Positions 20,438 to 29,782 of a stretch of DNA of 64,000 bases are shown here, piece after piece. The notes under the pieces were generated by a model that was given only the letters and a program-made list of their open reading frames with translations, was not told where the DNA came from and made no database searches. Source of the DNA: Citrobacter sp. 18056 (GTDB lineage: Bacteria > Pseudomonadota > Gammaproteobacteria > Enterobacterales > Enterobacteriaceae). Numbering within the stretch: position 1 is the first letter of the stretch; every line of letters begins with the position of its first letter. The position numbers and the translations under genes were made by a program. Location: NCBI GenBank assembly GCA_902706235.1, contig CACSJR010000009.1, positions 124,001 through 188,000 of the forward strand, read 5' to 3'.

Positions 20438-21690
20438 TGGGCAGTCTCCTGCGGGATCAGGAAGTGGATCGCGGCCCAGTTACGGGCCACGGTTTTTGCC
20501 GCAAGGTTTGCGGCGAGCGTGGTGTCGAGCAGGTCACGACGGGCAGCCAGCAGCGCGGTCAGGTCCGATTGCCCTGCGCGATACTGTGCGTTCAGCAGTG
20601 TCACCCGCTGTTGCTGCAACGGCAGAACGTCGTCACGCTGGCGTAGCCACAGGGTTTGCGCCGCCTGATATTCGGCAATCAAGGTGCTGAGCTGGGCCGC
20701 ATGGGCACGGGTGGTCAGCGCCAGTTCATCGTTGGCCTGCATCGTGCGTGATACATCCGCCGCGTGGTCTTTGTCCTGACGTTTTGACTGGAACAACGGT
20801 AAATCGACGGTAAACATCACCCCCGCCATATCGTCGTAATCCTCAGAGCGGTGCGCGTAATAAACCTCCACGTCCACATCCGGGATCGCCGCAATCGCTG
20901 ATTCCGACGAGCGGGCTTTGGCGGTATTCGCCTGTCGCGCCGCCGCGATCACTTCCGGATGTAGAGCGATCCCTTCATTCAGGCTGGCCTCATCGGCGGG
21001 AAGCCGCTGCCACGTTGGCATTGGCCCGCTGACGTCGCTCACCTGCTCGCCGGTCAGCTGTAATAACCTCGCCTGTGCCAGACGCACATCGCGTTCCGCG
21101 ACGGTCACTTTATCGCGCATCGCAATCAGGCCAACGCGCAGCGTCAGCACGCTGTCCGGCGCCGCCGAACCCGCTCCGACGCTGGCTTTCTGCACGGCCA
21201 GTTGGCGCTCAGTTGCGTTAACCAGCGTGCGGGCCGCCTTCAGCGCCTGTTCGGAGAGCGCCAAATCCAGCCACGCCTGTGCGGTGTCGCGCTGGAGATT
21301 AGCCAGCAGAGTTTGCGCCTGGGCATTCACACTTTGCGACTGCGCCTGCAGCGTTTGCGCTTTGCGGTCGCGTTTCTCTTCGCTGACGTAGCGCTGCATG
21401 ATGCCAATCTTCTGCATAGTCATGCCTTCCCGGGTAAAGCGGGCATCGTTATTGCCCTGCACCGGGACGTTTTCAATGCCGAATTTCAGCTTTGGATCAG
21501 GCAATTCGCGGGCCGAATCGGCCATCGATTCGAGCGCTTTGGCTTCATTACGACTGGCCGAAAGCTCGGCGGAATAATCCCGTGCGGCGGCCAGGGTCTG
21601 GGCGAGCGTCCACGCTTCTGCATAAGCAGGCGCGTGAACGAGCGCAAACAGCACCCCGCCGAGCCACAGGCTCAACGTTGGTTTGTTCAT
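20434..21690 (-). CDS. Outer-membrane efflux channel of the Cus-type operon (TolC/CzcC family)
   Basis: 418-residue TolC-family protein with a cleavable signal peptide (…VHAPAYAEAW) and two repeated long alpha-helical segments typical of the periplasmic tunnel. It has no lipobox, unlike E. coli CusC, which is a lipoprotein of about 457 residues. It therefore looks closer to CzcC-like channels. It stands between cusF and cusB in the operon, so it most likely forms the exit duct of this copper/silver pump. Confidence 0.8.
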   Translation of the reverse strand: MNKPTLSLWLGGVLFALVHAPAYAEAWTLAQTLAAARDYSAELSASRNEAKALESMADSARELPDPKLKFGIENVPVQGNNDARFTREGMTMQKIGIMQRYVSEEKRDRKAQTLQAQSQSVNAQAQTLLANLQRDTAQAWLDLALSEQALKAARTLVNATERQLAVQKASVGAGSAAPDSVLTLRVGLIAMRDKVTVAERDVRLAQARLLQLTGEQVSDVSGPMPTWQRLPADEASLNEGIALHPEVIAAARQANTAKARSSESAIAAIPDVDVEVYYAHRSEDYDDMAGVMFTVDLPLFQSKRQDKDHAADVSRTMQANDELALTTRAHAAQLSTLIAEYQAAQTLWLRQRDDVLPLQQQRVTLLNAQYRAGQSDLTALLAARRDLLDTTLAANLAAKTVARNWAAIHFLIPQETAQ

Positions 21691-21703
21691 GGATTTCCCC
21701 GGC

Positions 21704-22033
21704 TTAGTGACGAACAGTCAGCGCGATAATTTCGTAGCGGCCGTCAATCAAACTGACATCGAAATCCACCGGGTCGCTGACCTTGATCGCTGGCAGCACA
21801 AGGTTTTTCGCCAACGCAAACGGCATGGTCATCGGTGGCCATTGCAGTTCGGGCACCGCGTCGTGGGACAGCGTCAGGGCATTGGGGGAAATGGCGTTGA
21901 TGACGCCCTTCACGTGATAGACCGGGGCCACGGTGGCCTGGTTAACAACGGACGAGGAATCGGCGGCTTGCGCCGGGGAAAAGACAAAGACGATCAGCGC
22001 GCCTAACAGCGCAGTAGAAAGTGGAAATTTCAT
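21704..22033 (-). CDS. cusF: Periplasmic Cu(I)/Ag(I) chaperone CusF
   Basis: 109-residue periplasmic metallochaperone that hands copper or silver to CusB. The start at 22033 gives a signal peptide ending FSPAQA|AD. The metal site is clear: a His in LSHDAVPEL and W-P-P-M-T-M, the tryptophan plus two methionines that bind Cu(I) by a cation–pi interaction. A longer frame starting at 22108 would add 25 residues without signal character and overlap the upstream gene. It is second in the operon, whereas E. coli has the order cusC-F-B-A. Confidence 0.88.
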   Translation of the reverse strand: MKFPLSTALLGALIVFVFSPAQAADSSSVVNQATVAPVYHVKGVINAISPNALTLSHDAVPELQWPPMTMPFALAKNLVLPAIKVSDPVDFDVSLIDGRYEIIALTVRH

Positions 22034-22089
22034 GATGTTCTCCAGATAATCGTTAATAAGTTGAAAATTAAGCGAGTTATCGGGAGTGT

Positions 22090-22485
22090 TTATTCTCTGA
22101 ACCGGCAAAAACGGATCGTTGCCGGTGGCCCCACTGCGGGCGGGGTGAGAGTCCAGTCAGATCGAGAGGCTGACTGGCAAGGGGTTTCGATCACCGCCAG
22201 GGCGACGGTGGTCGGCAGCGCGATGACGGGCGGATGATCGCCAGTTTTTTGGGCGCTGTCCGGCACGCAGTGTTTTTCACACAGCGGCGTTTTCATCACC
22301 ACCGACGACATGCCCTGATGCTCAACATGCTGGAGCATCGCGCTGTCACCCAGCGGATTCAGGTCACACTGATGAGAGGCCAGCGCCAGCTGGCTTTGCA
22401 GGACCAACACGCCAAACGCCACCAGCAGCATCGCAAGATGCCGCCGGAAGAAACACAGGCGATATGTCCATTGAGCGTTCATCAT
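22090..22485 (-). CDS. Secreted His/Cys/Met-containing protein heading the cus operon
   Basis: 131 residues with an N-terminal hydrophobic signal (about 15–36, ending LALASHQCD). The mature part has potential soft-metal ligands: SHQCD, MLQHVEHQGM, and the cluster CEKHC. The C-terminal third is proline-rich and ends in ATIRFCRFRE. I do not recognise a family with certainty; short DUF2946-like proteins of similar make-up accompany copper operons. Position as the first gene, 56 bases before cusF, suggests a periplasmic or membrane-tethered copper/silver-binding role. Function is inferred from context only. Confidence 0.6.
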   Translation of the reverse strand: MMNAQWTYRLCFFRRHLAMLLVAFGVLVLQSQLALASHQCDLNPLGDSAMLQHVEHQGMSSVVMKTPLCEKHCVPDSAQKTGDHPPVIALPTTVALAVIETPCQSASRSDWTLTPPAVGPPATIRFCRFRE

Positions 22486-22816
22486 CAGTGCCGAAGAGAA
22501 AAAGTGGCCCGAGTATACCCAGCGGAAAATTATTACCGATAGCGATTTTTAAACTCTTTACACTCCGGACTGAACCTGCTGATTTTGATTAACTTTTTAG
22601 TTTCATTTCCGTATCAACAGAACACGAAGCATTCATCAAATAAATATATATAATGTGATAGCCGATTTGGTTTGGCGTCAAGGAAGGCCGTGGTTGTCGG
22701 TTTATTGATTTCAGTCAGTAAGTTTTGACCGTTAATTCGGCACATTTTCAGACTTCTTTTTTTGAAAACATTTTCGATAGAATTTTCTTTGGGTATCAGG
22801 AAGACAGGAATCCATC
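22486..22816. other. cus–dcuC divergent intergenic region
   Basis: 331 bases without a gene between two divergent operons. A TATACT on the minus strand (22512–22517) may be the -10 of the cus operon. No CusR box (AAAATGACAA palindrome), convincing CueR/MerR spacer or clear FNR site was found by eye, although several TTGAT half-sites occur on the dcuC side. Confidence 0.4.
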
Positions 22817-24196
22817 ATGCTAACGTTGTTTGAGCTCCTTATCGGAGTGGTCGTCATTGCGGGTGTCGCTCGCTATATCATTAAAGGCTATTCCGCAACG
22901 GGCGTGCTGTTTGTCGGCGGCCTGGCACTGCTAATTGCCAGCGCCCTGATGGGCCACAAAATCCTGCCGGCCAGCGCCAGCAGCACCGGCTACTCCGCCA
23001 CCGATATTGTCGAATATATAAAAATCCTGCTGATGAGCCGCGGCGGCGACCTCGGCATGATGATTATGATGCTGTGCGGTTTTGCGGCCTATATGACCCA
23101 CATCGGGGCCAACGACATGGTGGTGAAACTCACCTCCAAACCGCTGCGCTACATAAACTCGCCGTACATCCTGATGATTGCCGCGTATTTCGTGGCATGT
23201 CTGATGTCGCTGGCGGTTTCTTCTGCCACCGGCCTCGGCGTACTACTGATGGGGACACTGTTCCCGGTGATGGTTAACGTTGGTATCAGTCGCGGCGCGG
23301 CGGCAGCCATCTGCGCCTCTCCGGCAGCAATTATTCTGTCCCCCACCTCCGGGGACGTGGTGCTGGCGGCAAAAGCGGCCGAAATGCCCCTGATCGACTT
23401 TGCCTTCAAAACTACCCTGCCGATTTCCATTGCGGCGATTGTCTGCATGGCCGTGGCACATTTCTTCTGGCAGCGCTATCTCGATAAGAAAGAGAACATT
23501 TCCCACGAGATGCTCAACGTCAGCGAAATCACCACCGACGCGCCGTCGTTCTACGCCATTTTGCCGTTCACTCCGATTATCGGCGTGCTGATTTTTGACG
23601 GCAAATGGGGCCCGGAGCTGCACATCATCACCATTCTGGTTATCTGTATGCTGCTGGCCGCGATTCTTGAATTCTTCCGCGGCTTTAACACTCAGAAAGT
23701 CTTCTCCGGGTTGGAAGTGGCCTACCGCGGGATGGCCGATGCTTTTGCCGGCGTGGTCATGCTGCTGGTCGCGGCAGGCGTATTTGCCCAGGGTCTGAGC
23801 ACCATCGGCTTTATCGACAGCCTGATTTCCATCGCTACCTCATTCGGTTCTGCCAGTATCATTCTGATGCTGGTGCTGGTCATCCTGACCATGCTGGCCG
23901 CGATGACAACCGGTTCCGGGAACGCGCCGTTCTACGCCTTCGTCGAAATGATCCCGAAACTGGCGCACAGCTCCGGCATCAACCCAGCGTATCTGTCGAT
24001 TCCAATGCTGCAGGCTTCCAACCTCGGTCGTACCATTTCGCCGGTGTCCGGCGTGGTGGTGGCGGTGTCAGGGATGGCAAAAATCTCACCGTTTGAAGTG
24101 GTGAAACGCACCTCCGTTCCCGTGCTGGTCGGTCTGGTGGTGGTGATTATTGCCACCGAACTGATGGTCGCTTCTGCGTCCGTCGTTGCAGGCTAA
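22817..24196 (+). CDS. dcuC: Anaerobic C4-dicarboxylate transporter DcuC
   Basis: 459-residue polytopic inner-membrane carrier (about twelve segments) that exports succinate and exchanges C4-dicarboxylates during anaerobic growth. The sequence follows E. coli DcuC closely from MLTLFELLIGVVVI to the C-terminal VATELMV-type helix, including the conserved ATTGSGNAPFYAFVEM and ASNLGRTISPVSGVVVAVSGM. It lies upstream of the citrate fermentation genes, where succinate export would be useful, and ends in a strong terminator. Confidence 0.95.
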   Translation: MLTLFELLIGVVVIAGVARYIIKGYSATGVLFVGGLALLIASALMGHKILPASASSTGYSATDIVEYIKILLMSRGGDLGMMIMMLCGFAAYMTHIGANDMVVKLTSKPLRYINSPYILMIAAYFVACLMSLAVSSATGLGVLLMGTLFPVMVNVGISRGAAAAICASPAAIILSPTSGDVVLAAKAAEMPLIDFAFKTTLPISIAAIVCMAVAHFFWQRYLDKKENISHEMLNVSEITTDAPSFYAILPFTPIIGVLIFDGKWGPELHIITILVICMLLAAILEFFRGFNTQKVFSGLEVAYRGMADAFAGVVMLLVAAGVFAQGLSTIGFIDSLISIATSFGSASIILMLVLVILTMLAAMTTGSGNAPFYAFVEMIPKLAHSSGINPAYLSIPMLQASNLGRTISPVSGVVVAVSGMAKISPFEVVKRTSVPVLVGLVVVIIATELMVASASVVAG

Positions 24197-24218
24197 TTCC
24201 ACGCGAGAAAGTATTACA

Positions 24219-24243
24219 GGGAAGCCACGGCTTCCCTTTTTTA
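24219..24243 (+). terminator. Terminator after dcuC
   Basis: GGGAAGC and GCTTCCC form a 7-bp stem with a CACG loop, followed directly by a run of T. Confidence 0.88.
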
Positions 24244-24368
24244 TTTTTCTTTCCGAGAATCAATTGTAATAATTTTGTTTGCTTTATTATCCTTTAATGT
24301 AAATAAACGCATTGTTTATTTCTCATATTCCCGCAAATTAATTAAATCCATTAAAACCACAAAACCGT

Positions 24369-24384
24369 TTGTGAATCAGTTCAT
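24369..24384 (+). promoter_or_regulatory. Candidate CRP site upstream of citC
   Basis: TGTGAATCAGTTCATA keeps the TGTGA half and TCA of the second half of the CRP consensus TGTGA-N6-TCACA. It sits about 80 bases before the citC ATG, in an AT-rich control region. In other enterobacteria citrate fermentation genes need cAMP-CRP and the CitAB system, so the site is plausible. Confidence 0.45.
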
Positions 24385-24455
24385 ATTCCCCACGGTCATT
24401 CCTCTTTACGATCCTGTCCAAACCAGAGAAACGTCAGCAGAGACAGGACCGACAC

Positions 24456-25523
24456 ATGTTCAGCAACACCCTATTCAGCCGGGTCAGACGTGCGGATAAT
24501 AATAAAATCGCCGTTATCACTCAATTTCTTCATGATAATTCTCTGAGCATCGACACCACGGTTGAAATATTTATTACCGCAACCCGTAACGGCACACTGG
24601 TTGCCTGTGGCGGGCTGGCCGGAAATATTATTAAGTGCGTAGCCATCTGTGAATCAGTGCGGGGCGAAGGCCTGGCGCTGACATTAGCCACTGAACTAAT
24701 TCAACTCGCCTATGAATTAAATCGCCCGCATCTTTTCCTTTATACAAAAATAGAAAACGAAGTTTTATTTTCCCAGTGCGGATTTTACCCCCTGACCCGC
24801 GTGCCGGGCCTGATGGTGCTAATGGAAAATAGCGCTACCCGCATTCGCCGTTATGCCCGGGATCTTTCTACCTTCCGTCGTCCGGGAAATAACATTGGCT
24901 GCATCGTAATGAACGCCAATCCTTTTACCAACGGACATCGTTATCTGGTGGAAAAAGCCGCCGCGCAGTGCGACTGGCTGCATCTGTTTCTGGTCAAAGA
25001 AGACACCTCGCGCTTTCCTTATGCCGACCGACTGGCATTAGTACGGGCCGGAACGCGGGATATTCCCCGCCTGACGGTGCATCAGGGCTCGGACTACATC
25101 ATCTCCAGGGCGACGTTCCCGTGCTATTTCATCAAAGAGCAGGCGGTGATTAACCATTGCTACACCGAAATTGACCTCAAAATTTTCCGCCAGCATCTGG
25201 CCCCGGCGCTCGGCATTACGCATCGCTTCGTTGGCACCGAGCCCTTCTGCCAGGTCACCGCACAGTACAACCATGATATGCGCCACTGGCTGCAAACCAC
25301 TGAGCTGGCCGCCCCCGCCATTGAACTGGTGGAAATCGAGCGACTGCGCTACGCCGATGAGCCGATCTCCGCTTCGCGGGTGCGCAAACTGTTAGTCAAA
25401 AAAGAGTTTGCCGCCATCGCCCCGCTGGTGCCCGCCGACACGCTGACCTGGCTGCAGGCGTTCTCCACCCCGCGCCCGACCGCCTCACAGAATATTCCCG
25501 AACTGGTTACAGGTGAAAAATGA
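24456..25523 (+). CDS. citC: [Citrate (pro-3S)-lyase] ligase CitC
   Basis: 355-residue enzyme that acetylates the prosthetic group thiol of citrate lyase using acetate and ATP, switching the lyase on. An N-terminal GNAT-like domain (about 30–115, [15 protein letters not shown]) is followed by a nucleotidyltransferase domain whose signature [17 protein letters not shown] contains the H-x-x-H-like ATP-binding motif. The C-terminal [10 protein letters not shown] is the matching second motif. Closely similar to E. coli CitC. First gene of citCDEF and overlaps citD by four bases. Confidence 0.95.
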   Translation: MFSNTLFSRVRRADNNKIAVITQFLHDNSLSIDTTVEIFITATRNGTLVACGGLAGNIIKCVAICESVRGEGLALTLATELIQLAYELNRPHLFLYTKIENEVLFSQCGFYPLTRVPGLMVLMENSATRIRRYARDLSTFRRPGNNIGCIVMNANPFTNGHRYLVEKAAAQCDWLHLFLVKEDTSRFPYADRLALVRAGTRDIPRLTVHQGSDYIISRATFPCYFIKEQAVINHCYTEIDLKIFRQHLAPALGITHRFVGTEPFCQVTAQYNHDMRHWLQTTELAAPAIELVEIERLRYADEPISASRVRKLLVKKEFAAIAPLVPADTLTWLQAFSTPRPTASQNIPELVTGEK

Positions 25524-25816
25524 AAATAACCCAATCCGCCGTTGCAGGCACGCTGGAGTCGGGCGATGTGATGATCCGCATCGCGCCGCTTGAGTCGCAG
25601 GACATCGACCTGCAAATCCACAGCAGCGTTGAGAAGCAGTTTGGTGACGCCATTCGCGCCACGGTGCTGGAAACGCTGGCGCGCTACAGTGTGCGCGGCG
25701 TACAGCTGATCCTCGATGACAAAGGCGCGCTGGACTGCGTGATCCGCGCCCGGCTGGAAACGGTGTTAGTGCGCGCCAGCGACGTCACCGCCCTGCCCTG
25801 GGAGCGTGCCCAATGA
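25520..25816 (+). CDS. citD: Citrate lyase gamma subunit (acyl carrier protein) CitD
   Basis: 98-residue acyl carrier subunit. Ser14 in GTLESGD is the attachment point for the 2'-(5''-phosphoribosyl)-3'-dephospho-CoA group. The rest ([22 protein letters not shown]…) matches other CitD proteins. It overlaps citC and citE by four bases at each end, so the three are translationally coupled. The enzymes that make and attach its prosthetic group (CitG, CitX) are not encoded next to it here. Confidence 0.95.
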   Translation: MKITQSAVAGTLESGDVMIRIAPLESQDIDLQIHSSVEKQFGDAIRATVLETLARYSVRGVQLILDDKGALDCVIRARLETVLVRASDVTALPWERAQ

Positions 25817-26721
25817 TGACCACCTCCCTGAATCAACGAAAACAGCGTACCCGCCGCAGCATGCTGTTCGTGCCCGGCGCTAACGCCGCCATGGTCAGCA
25901 ACGCGTTTATCTACCCGGCTGACGCGCTGATGTTTGACCTCGAAGACTCCGTCGCCCTGCGCGAAAAAGACGCCGCGCGCCGCCTGGTATTTCACGCCTT
26001 GCAGCACCCGCTGTATCAGGAGGTTGAAACCATCGTGCGCGTGAACGCACTCGATTCAGAATACGGCTTGCAGGATTTGAATGCGGTGGTGCGCGGCGGC
26101 GCGGATATCGTGCGCCTGCCGAAAACCGACACCCCGCAGGACGTGCTGGATATCGAAGCAGAAATTCTGCGCATTGAGCGTGAATGCGGTCGCGAACCGG
26201 GCAGCACCGGGCTGCTGGCCGCCATCGAATCGCCGCTCGGCATAACCCAGGCCACCGCCATCGCCTTCGCTTCGCCGCGTCTGATTGGCATTGCACTGGG
26301 CGCGGAAGACTACGTGCGTAACTTGCGTACCGAACGCTCGGCGGAAGGAACCGAGTTGCTGTTTGCCCGCTGCGCCATTTTGCAGGCCGCCCGCGCCGCC
26401 GGTATTCAGGCGTTCGACACCGTTTATTCCGATGCCAATAACGACGCAGGATTCCTGCACGAAGCCGCACACATCAAACAGCTTGGCTTCGATGGCAAAT
26501 CGTTAATCAACCCGCGCCAGATTGATCTGTTGCACAACCTGTTCGCGCCGACGCAGCAGGAAGTGGATCACGCTCGCCTGGTTATCGACGCCGCTGAAGC
26601 CTCCGCCCGGGAAGGCCGCGGCGTAGTGTCGCTGAACGGAAAAATGGTCGACCAGCCGATTATCGAGCGTGCCCGCGTGGTGCTCGCGCGCGTCGCCCTT
26701 TCCGGCCTTCGAGAAGAATAA
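25813..26721 (+). CDS. citE: Citrate lyase beta subunit (citryl-CoA lyase) CitE
   Basis: 302-residue TIM-barrel lyase that splits citryl-ACP into oxaloacetate and acetyl-ACP with Mg2+. Conserved segments include [18 protein letters not shown], the metal-binding [12 protein letters not shown], the acidic AAIESPLGI, and [17 protein letters not shown]. Full length compared with E. coli CitE. Two ATG codons stand in tandem at the start. Confidence 0.95.
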   Translation: MMTTSLNQRKQRTRRSMLFVPGANAAMVSNAFIYPADALMFDLEDSVALREKDAARRLVFHALQHPLYQEVETIVRVNALDSEYGLQDLNAVVRGGADIVRLPKTDTPQDVLDIEAEILRIERECGREPGSTGLLAAIESPLGITQATAIAFASPRLIGIALGAEDYVRNLRTERSAEGTELLFARCAILQAARAAGIQAFDTVYSDANNDAGFLHEAAHIKQLGFDGKSLINPRQIDLLHNLFAPTQQEVDHARLVIDAAEASAREGRGVVSLNGKMVDQPIIERARVVLARVALSGLREE

Positions 26722-26730
26722 GGAATACCC

Positions 26731-28158
26731 ATGACTGAGCTCACACAGCCGAAACTTTGCGCCTCGCTGGAAGACGCCATTCGCCGCAGCGGCCTGCGTG
26801 ATGGCATGACCGTCTCGTTTCACCACGCCTTTCGCGGCGGGGATCTCACCGTCAATCAGGTGATGGATGCCATCGCCCGGCTCGGGATTAAAAACCTGAC
26901 GCTGGCTTCCAGTTCGCTCAGCGACTGCCATGCGCCGCTGGTGGAACACATTCGTCACGGCATCGTTTCGAAAATCTACACCTCTGGCCTGCGCGGTCCG
27001 TTGGCCGACGCCATTTCCCACGGGCTGCTCGACGAACCGGTGCAAATCCACTCCCACGGCGGGCGTGTGCAGCTGGTTCAGAGTGGAGAACTGCACATCG
27101 ACGTGGCGTTTCTCGGCGTACCCGCCTGCGATGATTTTGGTAACGCCAACGGCACCAGCGGCCCCGCCAGCTGCGGCTCGCTGGGCTACGCCAAGGTCGA
27201 TGCCGCCCACGCCGATTGCGTGGTTCTGCTGACCGAAGCGCTGCGGCCTTATCCCCACTATCCGGCAAGCATTTCCCAGGACGAAGTGAATTTGATCGTG
27301 CAGATCGAACGCGTGGGCGATGCCGATAAAATCGGTGCGGGCGCGACCCGCCTGACGACTAACCCACGCGAGCTGCTAATTGCCCGCCGCGCCGCCGACG
27401 TCATTGCTGAATCCGGTTATTTCAAAGACGGTTTCTCCCTGCAAACCGGCACCGGCGGGGCTTCTCTGGCGGTCACGCGCTTCCTGTATGACAACATGCG
27501 CCGCCAGAACGTGCACGCCGCCTTCGCGCTGGGCGGTATCACCGCCTCGATTGTCGACCTGCATGAAAAAGGCTTCATTACCACGCTGCTCGACGTCCAG
27601 AGCTTTGACCGCGCCGCTGCCGATTCGCTGGCCCGCAATCCAGGCCATCGCGAAATCAGCGCCAACCAGTATGCCAACGGCGATTCGAAAGGCGCGTCGG
27701 TCAATCGGCTCGACGTCGTGGTGCTGAGTGCGCTGGAAATCGACACACAGTTTAACGTCAACGTGCTGACTGGCTCCGACGGCGTGCTGCGCGGCGCGTC
27801 CGGCGGGCATTGCGATACCGCCGCCGGTGCCGCGCTGGCGATTATCGTCGCCCCGCTGGTACGCGGGCGCATTCCCACTCTGGTCGACAAGGTCATCACC
27901 TGCGTCACACCGGGTTCCAGCGTGGACATTCTGGTGACCGACCACGGCATCGCCGTGAACCCGGCCCGACCTGAACTTACTGAGCGCCTGTTTACCGCGG
28001 GCATACCCATTGTTCCTATCGCCAAACTGCGCCAGCGCGCCCGGCTGCTTACCGGTGATCCGCGTCCCATCGAGGTGACCGACAAGGTGGTGGCCGTGGT
28101 TCGCTATCGCGACGGATCTGTTATCGACAATGTGCATCAGGTGAAGGAAACAACCTGA
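26731..28158 (+). CDS. citF: Citrate lyase alpha subunit (citrate:acetyl-ACP transferase) CitF
   Basis: 475-residue transferase that exchanges acetate for citrate on the carrier protein. The core is highly conserved (GMTVSFHHAFRGGDL, YTSGLRGPLADAIS, IHSHGGRVQLVQSG, GTGGASLAVTRF and VLRGASGGHCDTAAGAA). It begins directly at what is about residue 44 of E. coli CitF: roughly 35 N-terminal residues are absent, and the 9-base gap to citE leaves no room for them. The shorter form has a good ribosome-binding site (TAAGGAATACCC), so it is probably genuine rather than a sequencing artefact. Confidence 0.92.
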   Translation: MTELTQPKLCASLEDAIRRSGLRDGMTVSFHHAFRGGDLTVNQVMDAIARLGIKNLTLASSSLSDCHAPLVEHIRHGIVSKIYTSGLRGPLADAISHGLLDEPVQIHSHGGRVQLVQSGELHIDVAFLGVPACDDFGNANGTSGPASCGSLGYAKVDAAHADCVVLLTEALRPYPHYPASISQDEVNLIVQIERVGDADKIGAGATRLTTNPRELLIARRAADVIAESGYFKDGFSLQTGTGGASLAVTRFLYDNMRRQNVHAAFALGGITASIVDLHEKGFITTLLDVQSFDRAAADSLARNPGHREISANQYANGDSKGASVNRLDVVVLSALEIDTQFNVNVLTGSDGVLRGASGGHCDTAAGAALAIIVAPLVRGRIPTLVDKVITCVTPGSSVDILVTDHGIAVNPARPELTERLFTAGIPIVPIAKLRQRARLLTGDPRPIEVTDKVVAVVRYRDGSVIDNVHQVKETT

Positions 28159-28205
28159 GGTTCGGCGTCGCCCTTACATAAAAAATGCTTACCGGAGAAT
28201 CGGTT

Positions 28206-29669
28206 ATGTCGATTGCAAAAGATAAGATATGGAAGTTAATTGCGCCGCTGCTGGTGATGCTGGTGCTGTTCTTAATACCGGTTCCCGATGGGATGCCGCC
28301 ACAGGCGTGGCACTATTTCGCGGTGTTTGTGGCGATGATTGTCGGCATGATCCTCGAACCCATTCCGGCAACTGCCATCAGCTTTATCGCGGTCACCATT
28401 TGCGTTATTGGCAATCAGTTTTTGCTGTTTGACGCCGCTGAACTGGCCAACCCCGATTTTGAAGCCAGCTCGCAGGCACTGAAATGGGGGCTGGCGGGTT
28501 TCTCCAGCACCACCGTCTGGCTGGTGTTTGGGGCGTTCATTTTTGCGCTGGGTTATGAAGTCACCGGGCTGGGACGGCGTATCGCGCTGTTTATGGTCAA
28601 GTTTATGGGTAAGCGCACCCTGACGCTCGGCTATGCTATCGTTATCATCGATATTCTGCTGGCCCCGTTTACGCCATCGAATACCGCCCGCACCGGCGGC
28701 ACCGTTTTCCCGGTGATTAAAAACCTGCCGCCGCTGTTCCAGTCATTCCCCAACGATAAATCATCGCGGCGCATCGGCGGGTATCTGATGTGGATGATGG
28801 TTATCAGTACCAGCCTGAGTTCCTCGATGTTCGTGACCGGTGCGGCACCCAACGTGCTGGGGCTTGAGTTCGTCAACAAGATCGCCGGAGTGAACATCAG
28901 TTGGCTGCAATGGTTCCTGAGCTTTTTACCTGTGGGGCTGATTCTGCTGGTGGTGGCGCCGTGGCTGTCGTACGTGCTGTACAAACCGGAAGTGACGCAC
29001 AGCGAGGAAGTCTCCGGCTGGGCGAGCAACGCGCTGTGTGAAATGGGCGCCCTGACCCGCAAAGAGAAAACCTTGATTGGCCTGGTGCTCTTGAGTCTTG
29101 GACTATGGGTGTTTGGCGGGGAATATATTGAGGCCACCGCCGTCGGCTTGCTGGCGGTGTCGCTGATGCTGGCGCTGCACGTGGTACCATGGAAAGAGGT
29201 CACCAAATACACCGGGGCGTGGAACACGCTGGTGAACCTTTCGACGCTAGTGGTCATGGCCAATGGCCTGACCCGTTCCGGTTTCATCAAATGGTTTGCC
29301 GATACCATGAGCAGTCATCTGGAAGGATTCTCGCCGAACGCGACGGTAGTGGTGCTGGTGTTAGTGTTCTACTTTGCGCACTACCTGTTTGCCAGCCTCT
29401 CGGCGCATACCGCTACCATGCTGCCGGTGATTCTGGCCGTCGGGAAAGGCATTCCGGGCGTGCCGATGGAACATCTGTGCATTCTGCTGGTGCTGTCGAT
29501 TGGCATCATGGGCTGCCTGACGCCGTACGCCACCGGACCCGGCGTCATCATCTATGGTTGCGGCTACGTGAAGTCGAAAGATTACTGGCGGCTGGGCGCG
29601 ATTTTCGGGGTGATTTATATCGCCATGCTGCTGTTGGTCGGCTGGCCGATCCTCGCCATGTGGAGCTAA
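28206..29669 (+). CDS. citT: Citrate/succinate antiporter CitT
   Basis: 487-residue DASS-family antiporter (about twelve to fourteen membrane segments) that takes up citrate in exchange for succinate during fermentation. The sequence tracks E. coli CitT closely, including ILLAPFTPSNTARTGGTVFPV and the C-terminal MGCLTPYATGPGVIIYG. The ATG at 28206 (MSIAKDKIWK) follows CCGGAGAA; an in-frame start seven codons earlier is rejected. It follows citF by 47 bases, exactly where citX and citG stand in E. coli. Confidence 0.95.
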   Translation: MSIAKDKIWKLIAPLLVMLVLFLIPVPDGMPPQAWHYFAVFVAMIVGMILEPIPATAISFIAVTICVIGNQFLLFDAAELANPDFEASSQALKWGLAGFSSTTVWLVFGAFIFALGYEVTGLGRRIALFMVKFMGKRTLTLGYAIVIIDILLAPFTPSNTARTGGTVFPVIKNLPPLFQSFPNDKSSRRIGGYLMWMMVISTSLSSSMFVTGAAPNVLGLEFVNKIAGVNISWLQWFLSFLPVGLILLVVAPWLSYVLYKPEVTHSEEVSGWASNALCEMGALTRKEKTLIGLVLLSLGLWVFGGEYIEATAVGLLAVSLMLALHVVPWKEVTKYTGAWNTLVNLSTLVVMANGLTRSGFIKWFADTMSSHLEGFSPNATVVVLVLVFYFAHYLFASLSAHTATMLPVILAVGKGIPGVPMEHLCILLVLSIGIMGCLTPYATGPGVIIYGCGYVKSKDYWRLGAIFGVIYIAMLLLVGWPILAMWS

Positions 29670-29700
29670 ATGATTTTTCAGTGCTAACAGCCGCTATCAC

Positions 29701-29733
29701 AATGCCAGTCAATTAAACCTGCCTGGCATTTTT
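29701..29733 (+). terminator. Terminator after citT
   Basis: AATGCCAG (29701–29708) pairs with CTGGCATT (29723–29730) and is followed by TTT. This ends the citCDEF–citT operon. Confidence 0.75.
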
Positions 29734-29782
29734 ATGATTAAATAGAAGGTATTCGGCGTTTTAATTACCCACGGACCCTCCT

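Noticed and set aside
22700-22800. FNR site for dcuC
   Set aside because: TTGAT half-sites occur, but none has a matching ATCAA at the right distance.
24275-24499. Short open frame between dcuC and citC
   Set aside because: AT-rich, no ribosome-binding site, and it runs into citC in another frame; better explained as the citC control region.
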